DNA from: Immundisolibacterales bacterium
Lineage (GTDB): Bacteria > Pseudomonadota > Gammaproteobacteria > HK1
DNA length: 64,000 bases
Assembly: GCA_026712715.1 (NCBI GenBank)
Contig: JAPOPW010000055.1
Span: 1 to 64,000 of the forward strand
Direction of reading: 5' to 3'
The translations under genes were made by a program, and so were the position numbers. Below, piece after piece: positions 7,975 through 15,258 of this stretch (its first letter is position 1; the number at the start of each line of letters is the position of its first letter). The notes beneath the pieces were generated by a model. That model searched no databases and was not told the DNA's origin. It worked only from the letters and a program-made list of their open reading frames with translations.

Positions 7975-10323
7975 ATGAGCGAGCGCGACGAACACGAGGC
8001 CGGCCCCAAAGCCGCCGACACTCGGCCTTCGGGCCTGGCCGCGGCGCTGCTGCGCACCGGCGCGAGCCTCGACCTGGAGACGGTGCTGAACGAGGTGGTG
8101 GAAAGCGCCCGCGCACTCAGCGGGGCGCGCTACGGCGCCATCACCACCATCGACGAGACCGGCGCGCCGCAGGACTTCGTCACCTCGGGCTTTACCGAGG
8201 AGGAACACCGCAACATGGCGGAATGGTCCGACGGGCCGAAGCTCTTCGCGTGCATCCGCGACCTCGAGGGGCCGCTGCGTATACCCGACCTGCCCGCCCA
8301 TGCGCGCGCGCTCGGCTTCTCGGCCGATCTTCTGCTCGGGAAGGCTTTCCTGGGCACGCCGATGCGCCACCGGGGGGTGCATGTCGGCAATTTCTATCTC
8401 GCCGAGAAGGAAGGCGGGGCGGCGTTCACCGATGGCGACGAGGAGGTGCTGGTGCTGTTTGCCGCCCAGGCCGCGGCGGCGATCGCCCATGCGCGCGCCT
8501 ATCGCGACGAGCGCCGCGCGCGCGCCGACCTCGAGGCGCTGGTCGAGACCTCGCCGGCCGGGGTCGCGGTGTTCGATGCGGGCTCCGGCGCAGTGCTGTC
8601 GTTCAACCGGGAGGCGCAGCGCATCGTGGAGGGTCTGCGCGATCCCGGGCAGGCGCCCGAGGACCTGTTGCAGGTGCTGATCTGCCGCCACGCGGACGGG
8701 CGCGAGATCGCGCTCGGCGAGCTCCCGATCGCGGCGGTGCTGAGCAATGCGGAGACGGTGCGCGCCGAGGAGATCGAGCTCTCGGTGGCGGACGGGCGCA
8801 GCGTGACGGTGCTGGTCAACGCCACCCCGATCCGTGCCGAGGACGGCACGGTCGCTTCGGTGGTGGTCGCGATGCAGGATCTGGCGCCGCTCCAGGAGCT
8901 CGAACGCATGCGCGCGGCGTTCCTCGGCATGGTGAGCCACGAGCTGCGCGCGCCGCTGGCCGCGATCAAGGGCTCGGCCACGACGGTGCTCGGCCGTTCG
9001 CGGGTCTACGCCGTGGCGGAGATGGAGCAGTTCTTCCGCATCATCGAGGAGCAGGCCGACCGCATGGAGGGCCTCATCGGCGACCTGCTCGACGCCGGAC
9101 GCATCGAGGCGGGCATGCTCACGGTCGCGCCGGAGCGCGCGGAGGTGGCGGACCTCGCGGATCGGGCCCGTGCGACCTTCCTGTCCGGCGGCGGGCGCCA
9201 CCGAATCGTCGTCGACCTGCCGCCGGATCTGGCGCGGGTGATGGCCGATCGCGAGCGTGTCGTGCAGGTGCTGAACAACCTGCTCGGCAACGCCGCCCGG
9301 CATGCACCCGCCTCGTCGTCCATCCGCATCGAGGGCGCGCACGAGGGCACGCATGTCGCGATTGCGGTCGTGGACGAGGGCCGGGGGATCGCGCCGGAGC
9401 GCCTGGCGCAGCTATTCCGCAAGTACGCCCCCGAGGGCGACGGGGGCCGGGGAGTCGGCGGCGGGCTCGGCCTTGCCATCTGCAAGGGGCTGGTCGAGGC
9501 GCACGGGGGGCGCATCCGCGCCGAGAGCGGCGGGCCGGGCCGAGGCGCGCGCTTCACCTTCACGCTTCCGGCGGCCGATGAGTCGGTCACCGGACCGGGT
9601 GGGTCCGCGCGAAGCCGGGCGGCGGCGGACCGCGACGACGCGCAACGGCCGCCCATCCTCACCGTCGACGACGACCCGGAGATGCTGCGCCTGGTCCGCG
9701 ACGCGCTGAGCGATGCGGGCTACGCCGCGCTCGGGACGGGCGACCCGGGGGAGCTCGCGCACCTCCTCGCGACCGAGAGACCCGCGCTGGTGCTGCTCGA
9801 CCTGGTGCTTCCGGGGACCGACGGCATCGAGCTCATGTGCCAGGTGCCCGGGCTCGCGGAGGTGCCGGTGCTCTTCATCTCGGGCTACGGGCGCGACGAG
9901 ACGGTGGCGCGCGCGCTCGAGGCGGGCGCGGAGGACTACATCGTCAAGCCCTTCTCGGCGACCGAGCTGGTGGCGCGGGTGCGCGCGGCGCTGCGCCGGC
10001 GGGCGGACCCCGAACCGTTCGTGCTGGGCGAGCTCGCGATCGACTACGACCGCCGGCGGGTGACGCTGGCGGGGCGCCCTGTCGAGCTCACCGCCACGGA
10101 GTACAAGCTGCTGCGCGCGCTGTCGCTCAATGCGGGACGGGTCTCGACCTACGACACACTGCTGCGCCAGGTCTGGGGCGGCCGCATCGGGGCCGAGGCG
10201 AACATCGTGCGGGCCTACGTCAAGCGATTGCGCAAGAGGATCGGCGACGACGCGAGGCGTCCGCTCTACATCCACACGGAGCTCCGCGTCGGCTACCGCA
10301 TGCCCCGGCCTGGGGACGCTTGA
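7975..10323 (+). CDS. Single-chain two-component system: GAF-PAS-histidine kinase-receiver-winged helix
   Basis: A 782-residue soluble protein. Order: GAF-type sensor (about 20-180), PAS-like region (190-305), HisKA with the phospho-accepting His in GMVSHELRAPLA (His322), HATPase_c (N box LNNLLGNAARHA, G boxes DEGRGIAP and GVGGGLGLAI, 420-535), receiver (DDD 565-567, phospho-acceptor Asp609 in VLLDLVLPGTDG, Lys658 in IVKPF), and an OmpR/PhoB-type winged helix (681-777, VELTATEYKLLRAL...VRAYVKRLRKRI). Sensor, kinase, receiver and DNA-binding output are thus in one chain. No membrane helix is seen, so the signal is presumably cytoplasmic. The ATG at 7975 has GGGGAAGAGG upstream; the ORF's TTG start at 7882 lacks one. 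Leucine codons lean to CTG where neighbours prefer CTC. It sits between two related integrase genes, one intact and one degraded. Confidence 0.88.
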   Translation: MSERDEHEAGPKAADTRPSGLAAALLRTGASLDLETVLNEVVESARALSGARYGAITTIDETGAPQDFVTSGFTEEEHRNMAEWSDGPKLFACIRDLEGPLRIPDLPAHARALGFSADLLLGKAFLGTPMRHRGVHVGNFYLAEKEGGAAFTDGDEEVLVLFAAQAAAAIAHARAYRDERRARADLEALVETSPAGVAVFDAGSGAVLSFNREAQRIVEGLRDPGQAPEDLLQVLICRHADGREIALGELPIAAVLSNAETVRAEEIELSVADGRSVTVLVNATPIRAEDGTVASVVVAMQDLAPLQELERMRAAFLGMVSHELRAPLAAIKGSATTVLGRSRVYAVAEMEQFFRIIEEQADRMEGLIGDLLDAGRIEAGMLTVAPERAEVADLADRARATFLSGGGRHRIVVDLPPDLARVMADRERVVQVLNNLLGNAARHAPASSSIRIEGAHEGTHVAIAVVDEGRGIAPERLAQLFRKYAPEGDGGRGVGGGLGLAICKGLVEAHGGRIRAESGGPGRGARFTFTLPAADESVTGPGGSARSRAAADRDDAQRPPILTVDDDPEMLRLVRDALSDAGYAALGTGDPGELAHLLATERPALVLLDLVLPGTDGIELMCQVPGLAEVPVLFISGYGRDETVARALEAGAEDYIVKPFSATELVARVRAALRRRADPEPFVLGELAIDYDRRRVTLAGRPVELTATEYKLLRALSLNAGRVSTYDTLLRQVWGGRIGAEANIVRAYVKRLRKRIGDDARRPLYIHTELRVGYRMPRPGDA

Positions 10324-10780
10324 CGGCCCGATCCGCGCCGCTCGGTGTCGGGCAAGCGCGCCTGCACGACCGCGCGGACAGGGATGACGGTCGCGGGGCG
10401 AGCGGGACCGCCCCGGCGCATGCGGTAGGCCCCGCGGGCGGTGACGGTGGGCGTGCGCGGTCGGATGGAGAGCGCGGAGACGTTTGAGAAGCGCACGGGA
10501 AGCGGTGGCTCGGCCGTGTTGCACGGAGGCGGCCGTTCAGGGTTCGAAGCAGTGCGTGAAACCAGGCGGGCGTGTGGATTGCCCGGCGGTTGGACTCCGA
10601 ACCTGCCGAAGTCCTTAGACGCGCGATAACCGAAGGACATCAGGCTTCGGGAGCGGTTCCATGGACTCGAGGGGCTCCGCATGCGCGTAGGCAGGCCGGG
10701 TCACCCCTCGGAGACGAACCCCGGACGGTGCGTGCGGGCCGGAACCGATGCGACGCCGGCGCCGAGGACGCGCGCGCGGC
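10324..10780. other. Gap with no recognised gene
   Basis: About 450 bp between the sensor-kinase stop and the degraded integrase. Several overlapping ORFs exist on both strands (for example 10293-10682 minus and 10441-10629 plus), but they are Arg/Pro/Gly-rich, mutually overlapping and lack recognisable motifs. No terminator hairpin with a T-run follows the kinase gene. It may be further eroded mobile-element sequence. Confidence 0.4.
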
Positions 10781-10781
10781 G

Positions 10782-11180
10782 CTGAGCGGCAACACCGAGC
10801 GCGCCATGCGCTCGGACCTCGCCATCTACCGCGCCTGGCGCGACAGCGCATGCCCCGCCGCAAAGGCAAACGCCGGGCGCAGCAGGCCGACGGGCTGACC
10901 GCCACGCTGAGCCAGCGCCTGCTCGACGCCCCGGGGGGGAGTGGCCTGACCGACACTCGCAACCGCACGCTGCTCTGGAGCGGCGAGCGGGTCGCGCTGC
11001 AAGCCGCCGACATCATGGAGGATGGGGGCGGCGCAGGACACGGTCGCCGAAGGCATCGGCAGGGCGGTCATTCTGCACGCGGTCGGTGCAAGACCACCGC
11101 GATGGTCAATCGCCATGGCAAGCGCCTCCTCGCTCGGTGCAGCGGCGCGGCTTGCCCGCTTGCAGCATGGTGAGCAAGGG
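10782..11180 (+). pseudogene. Degraded tyrosine recombinase, related to the intact integrase
   Basis: Fragments of one integrase appear in order but in different frames: LSGNTERAMRSDLAIYRAW (core-binding start), RRKGKRRAQQADGLT (interdomain), DTRNRTLLWSGERVALQAADI (catalytic Arg region), MGAAQDTVAEGIGRAVIL (after the HxxR box) and KTTAMVNRHGKRLLAR (the tyrosine region, where the nucleophile reads His). Each aligns by eye with the recombinase at 6828-7730. Most of the core-binding domain, the beta hairpin and the HxxR box are missing, and at least two frame changes are needed. It is clearly dead. Its opposite orientation to the intact copy leaves the sensor kinase flanked by two inverted relatives. 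Confidence 0.75.
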
Positions 11181-11568
11181 CGCGGAGGCGTGCCTTGCGG
11201 TGTGCACGCGGCGGCGCGCGCCGCCCTCCTGCCGACGGGGTTCGTGTCGATCGCGACGAGTGTCTGTGAATAGTTATCGGGCGAAAATAGCGCTCGGAAG
11301 GCGGGGCTGGCACCCGGGCGTGGGAGAGCGTCGTGGCGCAAACCCCACCCACTTGTATGAGAAAATAGGCGATAATGCAAGATAGTTTGTCCCATTTTGG
11401 TGTTTCCTGGTACCTCCCACGCGTGACGGGATCGCCCTGCGGTCACCGCCGAAGGAGATTCTGGTAGCGTAATTCTGCAAATAACACCATTATCGCACGT
11501 CAATACAAGAAGTCGGCGATGGGATTTCCCCGGTTCGGACGACCGGCGGGCGGGGGCGCGAAGAACCC
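11181..11568. other. AT-richer gap with a 9-bp inverted repeat
   Basis: Part of this stretch (about 11270-11510) is visibly richer in A/T than anything else in the window. GCGATAATG at 11369-11377 recurs inverted as CATTATCGC at 11488-11496, about 110 bp apart. GAAGGAGATT resembles a ribosome binding site, but no coding frame follows. It may be a former element end, an attachment region or a promoter that lost its gene; no function is assigned. Confidence 0.35.
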
Positions 11569-11862
11569 ATGAGGGATGGGCAGGTGAGGAGGAGTTGGGA
11601 GGCGATGAGAGCAATGGAAGCGGGGTCGCGGAATGCTTTCGCCGACCCTGGAGGGTTCGGGGTGACGGTCCCCGGGTCGGTTGGGGTGGTGACGCCGTAC
11701 ACGGGGATGACGCTCGGCGGGGGCGCAAGCCGCACGGTGCGCGCCGGTGCGCGTTGGCAGATGGGTGCGGATGCGCGGCTGGGGGCCGAGGGCGCCCGCG
11801 CCGAGCGCGACGGAGAGGAGGCGGTGCACGACGTGATGCTGCGCCTGCGGGTGGAGTTCTGA
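11569..11862 (+). pseudogene. C-terminal remnant of an outer-membrane beta-barrel (autotransporter-like) protein
   Basis: The last roughly 60 codons read as alternating amphipathic strands, VVTPYTGMTLGGGASRTVRAGARWQMGADARLGAEG in two parts, ending LRLRVEF. The terminal Phe and the strand pattern are the BAM-recognition signature of outer-membrane barrels, and the wording resembles the last strands of large repeat-containing autotransporter-like proteins. No passenger or earlier barrel strands precede it in frame, and the ATG at 11569 is probably fortuitous. It is best read as the tail of a gene whose 5' part was deleted. Confidence 0.5.
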
Positions 11863-12200
11863 CGGGGCGTGTCCGGCACGCGCACGCGCAAGGTCGACGA
11901 CGAGCGCAGCCGCGCGCCCACCCGGAAGCGCTCGGTTCGTTTGGTTCGAGAGGGCATCGGGGGGATACGGCGAACGCCCGCAGGCAACGCGGCGGGGTCC
12001 GGATGACGGCGAACGGGACGGTGGGCAGCACAGCGCGGAACCATGGCGCGGGCCGGGTCGCACCCGGGCTCGCGGTCGAAGGGGTGGCGGGGCCGGGTAC
12101 GGTCGGCGGCGAATACGGCGCCGTGGGCATGGGCGTGAGCGGGCGTTGGAGAATGCCCGCGCCGATTGCGAAGCGAATCGCCCGCCAAAGCGCACGGGTC
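11863..12200. other. Gap, possibly more barrel-protein debris
   Basis: No supported gene. One plus-strand frame contains GLAVEGVAGPGTVGGEYGAV followed by MGVSGRWRM, which has the glycine and alternating-residue look of a beta-barrel hairpin and could be another scrap of the protein whose tail precedes it. The long minus-strand ORF here is Arg/Pro-rich and treated as a shadow. Confidence 0.3.
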
Positions 12201-12863
12201 ATGCGCGCGATATCGCGTTCGATTGCGCAGCCGGCGGCGCGGCCCCCCGATGCGTTCTTTCCCGCTCACCTCTCGGTCGCGCTCATCGACGCGGTCTCCG
12301 GGGCGCGGACGGAGGCCATCGATGGGGGTTCGCCCGCGCAACGCTACTGCCGGCACTTCGCGATAGCGCGCCGGCGTGCGGGGCGCTGGTGGTTGCCGCC
12401 GGTGTGCGCGCAGGAGCCCCTGAGCGATCTGGTCACCCGCTACGAGCGCCTCGGGGTGGAGACGATGGCGGCGGCGGTCTTTCGGGGCCCTGCCCGGCCT
12501 GCGGGCACCGGGCACGCCGGGGCGGCGACCGTCCTTGGGCTTGCGCGGGCGCTGCGGCGGCTCGGCATCGAGACGCTCCAGGACCTGGGAGCGCGGCGCC
12601 CCCGCGCGCTCGACGCCGCGCTACGGGCCGAGGCCGGGTTCGATGCGCGGACGGTGCGGTTGCTGTTGAGCTACGGCGGCGCCGACGACTTCGTGTGGGG
12701 GGACGCCGCGGTGCGCGGATTCGTCGCGCGCGCGCTCGGACGCGAGTCGGTGTCGGCGGCCCGGGCGGAGCTGCTGGTGCGCCGGGCCGCGTACGAGCTC
12801 ATCCTCTCGCCGCGCCATGTGGACTACCGGATCTGGAGTCGCGCGTACGTTGCGCCGGGATGA
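12201..12863 (+). CDS. Uncharacterised protein, possibly endonuclease III/HhH-like
   Basis: A 220-residue protein beginning MRAISRSIAQPAARPPDAFF. The body (LGVETMAAAVF, ATVLGLARALRRLGIETLQDLG, LRAEAGFDARTVRLLLSYGG, DAAVRGFVARALG) has the helical spacing of HhH-GPD/endonuclease III-like proteins: a helix-hairpin-helix-like turn before DARTVRLLLSY, then a buried aspartate in VWGDAAVRGFV. No iron-sulfur cysteine cluster is present and the catalytic Lys is not obvious, so DNA-glycosylase activity is doubtful. The start is uncertain; an in-frame ATG at 12129 would add 24 residues resembling upstream debris. The gene ends 60 bp before an IS21-type terminal array. Confidence 0.5.
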   Translation: MRAISRSIAQPAARPPDAFFPAHLSVALIDAVSGARTEAIDGGSPAQRYCRHFAIARRRAGRWWLPPVCAQEPLSDLVTRYERLGVETMAAAVFRGPARPAGTGHAGAATVLGLARALRRLGIETLQDLGARRPRALDAALRAEAGFDARTVRLLLSYGGADDFVWGDAAVRGFVARALGRESVSAARAELLVRRAAYELILSPRHVDYRIWSRAYVAPG

Positions 12864-12923
12864 ACGCGATGCGCCAAGGCAAGCGCGCGGCCGAGCGGAT
12901 CGCGCCGATGGGGCCGGGATGCG

Positions 12924-13062
12924 TATTCCGGAGCAGACTGGACACCGATTCCGGTGGAAACCGATCACCCATTCCAGTCCAAACCGATCACTGATTCCGT
13001 TCCAAGCCGATCACTCATTCCGGTCGATGCCGATCACTGATTCCAGTCTCATGCCGATTAGG
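12924..13062 (+). repeat. Six tandem 23-bp units: left end of an IS21-family element
   Basis: Six consecutive imperfect 23-bp units start at 12924, 12947, 12970, 12993, 13016 and 13039. The consensus is (C/G)ATTCC-GTC-AA-CCGATCAC(T/C), and the first unit is the most diverged. Tandem terminal repeats of this kind are transposase-binding sites at IS21-family ends. The degraded istA begins about 130 bp downstream in the orientation expected of a left end. Units are directly adjacent without spacers, so this is not a CRISPR array. Confidence 0.72.
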
Positions 13063-13191
13063 CTTGGGGTCGGCACTGGAACGGTGGGAGGGGTCTGAGC
13101 AACGGAGCGAAACGACGCGGGACAACCGGCCGCGCGTGTGATCCTCCCGGCCTTTCGGGAGGGGATCGCGGTGGCACAGAGGAGGTTGTCG

Positions 13192-13740
13192 ATGCGTAGG
13201 ATTCAAGAGGTGCTGTGTCTGCACTACGACGCAGGACTGGGCATTCGGGCGATTTCTCGCAGTGTGAAGGCGTCGCCGTCGACGGTGAGGGAGCACCTCA
13301 TCCGGGCGAAGGTGCAAGGCCTGAGCTGGCCGCTGGCGGAGTCGCTCTACGATGCGAGGCTGCTCCGGCGGCTGTATCCGCTGCCGGCGCATAGCGCGAG
13401 CCGGTTCCCGCCCCCGGAGTAGAGCAAGGTGCACCGCGACTTGCGTCGCAAGGGGGTGACGCTCGCGCTGGTGTGGGAGGAGTACAAGGCGGTTCATCCC
13501 CAGGGGATGCAGTACCGCTGGTACTGCAGGCAGCACCGGGCGCAGGCCGCGAAGGTGGACGTGGTGATGCGCCAGGAGCACACCGACGCGGTGCCGGCGA
13601 GAAGCTGTTCGTCGATTACGCCGGGCACACGGTCGGTGTGGTCGACCGCGACACCGGGGAGCTTCGCGAGGCGCAGATCTTCGTCGCGGTGCTGGGGTGT
13701 CGAACTACACCTGCGCCAGCGTCAACTGTGCCTGGACCAC
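13192..13740 (+). pseudogene. istA transposase remnant (IS21 family)
   Basis: The N-terminal HTH of IstA is clear: MRRIQEVLCLHYDAGLGIRA, then SRSVKASPSTVREHLIRA and GLSWPLAESL. A stop follows FPPPE. The next frame continues with [24 protein letters not shown] and [10 protein letters not shown]. The third frame gives [13 protein letters not shown] and [19 protein letters not shown], the start of the DDE integrase core. SNYTC then returns in another frame. One in-frame stop and at least two frameshifts, plus loss of the C-terminal half including most catalytic acids, make this a pseudogene. A few original residues remain at each joint, so the decay looks relatively recent. Confidence 0.78.
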
Positions 13741-13893
13741 AGGCTGCACGGAAAGCGGCTCCATGACGCAAACGTCGTCGCCACGATGCTCACCCACGAG
13801 CTTCGCATTCTGGTCACTCGAAATGCAGCCGATTTCTCGCCATTCGACGAGGTCGAGGTCATCGACGTGGACGAGGCCGCCGCCCATCGGTGA
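13738..13893 (+). pseudogene. C-terminal fragment of a VapC-like PIN toxin
   Basis: After the istA remnant the frame reads [31 protein letters not shown] in sequence and ends [17 protein letters not shown] and VTRNAADF are the last catalytic-aspartate region and final strand of PIN-domain toxins. The N-terminal half, the first Asp and the antitoxin gene are absent. It is unlike the intact VapC at 3213, so it is a separate lost module, presumably cut by the IS21 element. Confidence 0.65.
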
Positions 13894-14020
13894 GCTTGCG
13901 ACCGGGTCGCCGGTTTTTCCTACGCGCGTGGAGAACGGCGGCCCGGGATCGGCCGACCGCACGATCTCGCCCGACCCCATTCGAGCAGGAACCGGCTTCA
14001 AGGCTCGAGGCTGCGAGCTA

Positions 14021-14090
14021 TTGCGAGATGTCGGCCAAGTTCCATTAGACTCATGTGGTCCGATCGGAGACTCGCGTGGTCCGACCGGAA
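14021..14090 (+). promoter_or_regulatory. Candidate promoter with two operator-like repeats upstream of the sugar ABC genes
   Basis: GTGGTCCGATCGGA (14056-14069) recurs as GTGGTCCGACCGGA (14077-14090) with one mismatch. The repeats start exactly 21 bp apart, two helical turns, and each carries a palindromic core (TCCGATCGGA is perfect). A weak promoter-like TTGCGA (14021) and TTAGAC about 18 bp later lie just upstream, so the repeats fall at or after the transcription start, where a LacI- or GntR-type repressor would act. No regulator gene is adjacent. Confidence 0.45.
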
Positions 14091-14120
14091 CAACACCCGT
14101 AAGATACCGAGGAGAGAACC

Positions 14121-15128
14121 TTGAAATCACCTTCTTCGTTGACTCGCCGCACGTTACTTGGCGCGGCTGCCGTGCTCGGGGTGGCCCTCGTCGCCGGCCC
14201 CGCCAACGCCGAGACGCCCCGGATGGGGGTGGTCGTCAAGATCGGGGGGATCCCCTGGTTCAACGCCATGGAGGTCGGCATCAAGGCGCGGGGCGAGGAG
14301 CTCGGCTGGGATGCGTGGATGGTGGGCCCGACGAGCGCCGACCCGGCCCTCCAGGTACGCGCGGTCGAAGACCTCATCGCGCAGGGCGTCGAAGCGATCG
14401 GCGTGGTCCCGAACGACGCCGAGGTGCTGGAGCCGGTCCTCGCCAAGGCGCGCGAGCAGGGCATCCTCGTCATCACCCACGAGTCCCCTGACCAGCAGAA
14501 TGTGGACTGGAACTTCGAGCTCGCCTCCTCGACCGGATTCGGCGAGGCGCACGCGAAGATGCTGTCCGAGAAGATGGGCGGCGAGGGCAAGTACGCGGTC
14601 TACGTCGGGTCGCTCACCGTGCCCCTGCACAACGCGTGGGCGGATGCGGCCATCGCGTGGCTCGCCGCGAACCATCCCGGGATGGTCAAGGTCGCGGACC
14701 GCTTCGGCGTCGCCGAGAGCGTGGACGACTCCCGGTCGACCGCCCTCGACCTCATGCGCGCCCATCCGGACCTCGGCGGCTTCCTCGCGTTCGGCAGCCA
14801 GGGGCCGATCGGCGCCGGGCGGGCCGTGCAGGAGCGCCGCAAGACCGGTGAGGTGCACGTCCTCGGACCGTTCTCGCCGGGACAGGGGCGACGCCTCGTG
14901 CACGACGGCGTGCTGACCGGCGGCTTCATGTGGAATCCGATGGAGGCCGGGCGCGTCTTCGTCACCATGGCCGACCACCTGAAGAAGGGCATGGCGGTCG
15001 AGAAGGGGACCATGATCGAAGGTCTCGGCAAGGTCGATCCCGATTTCGACACGAACAACATCATCGTCGACCAGCTCGTCGCCCTCAACAAGGACACGGT
15101 CGACGGACTGGCCGACATGGGCCTCTAG
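14121..15128 (+). CDS. Periplasmic sugar-binding protein of a Rbs/Lsr-type ABC importer
   Basis: A 335-residue type I periplasmic binding protein. The N terminus (LTRRTLLGAAAVLGVALVAGPANA) is a cleavable signal with a twin-arginine-like TRRTLL, so Tat export is possible. The mature part starts ETPRMGVVVKIGGIPWFNAMEVG, as in RbsB/LsrB/RhaS binders, and the paired lobes (VEDLIAQGVEAIGVVPND; LDLMRAHPDLGGFLAFGSQG) are standard. It delivers a sugar or sugar-like signal to the transporter encoded by the next three genes. The TTG start follows GAGGAGAGAACC, a good RBS. The ligand is unknown; AI-2/rhamnose-type binders are the nearest by eye. Confidence 0.85.
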   Translation: MKSPSSLTRRTLLGAAAVLGVALVAGPANAETPRMGVVVKIGGIPWFNAMEVGIKARGEELGWDAWMVGPTSADPALQVRAVEDLIAQGVEAIGVVPNDAEVLEPVLAKAREQGILVITHESPDQQNVDWNFELASSTGFGEAHAKMLSEKMGGEGKYAVYVGSLTVPLHNAWADAAIAWLAANHPGMVKVADRFGVAESVDDSRSTALDLMRAHPDLGGFLAFGSQGPIGAGRAVQERRKTGEVHVLGPFSPGQGRRLVHDGVLTGGFMWNPMEAGRVFVTMADHLKKGMAVEKGTMIEGLGKVDPDFDTNNIIVDQLVALNKDTVDGLADMGL

Positions 15129-15175
15129 AGCCCATTTCGAGGATTCACCGGAAGGTGAATCGCAAAGCCGCGGTT

Positions 15176-15205
15176 CGAGAGCCGATCCGCCCGGATCGGC
15201 TCTCG
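15176..15205 (+). terminator. Perfect intercistronic hairpin after the binding-protein gene
   Basis: CGAGAGCCGATCCG is followed after two bases by its exact reverse complement, giving a 12-13 bp GC-rich stem with a tight loop, 47 bp after the binding-protein stop and 53 bp before the ATPase start. There is no downstream T-run, so it is more likely a partial terminator or 3'-end stabiliser than a full terminator. Such structures let binding protein accumulate in excess of the membrane components. Confidence 0.6.
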
Positions 15206-15258
15206 GGCCTCGGCTTGGCGGCGGCGGTGCGCATTTCGACCCCGATTCGTTCGGACCG

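Larger units (their letters stand above)
12924..13740 (+). mobile_element. Truncated IS21-family insertion sequence
   Basis: Consists of the 23-bp terminal array plus a broken istA. No istB and no right-end repeat array are found downstream; the element stops where a VapC-like coding tail begins near 13738. It was therefore truncated by deletion or recombination and cannot move by itself. The precise right boundary is the point where the IstA-like frame (ending SNYTCAS...AWT) gives way to the PIN-domain frame. Confidence 0.68.

Noticed and set aside
10293-10682. 129-residue minus-strand ORF in the gap after the sensor kinase
   Set aside because: No motif, overlaps the kinase 3' end, composition like the other shadows.
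12924-13062. Possible CRISPR array
   Set aside because: Units are directly adjacent with no spacers, and an IS21 transposase remnant follows; this is a terminal transposase-binding array.
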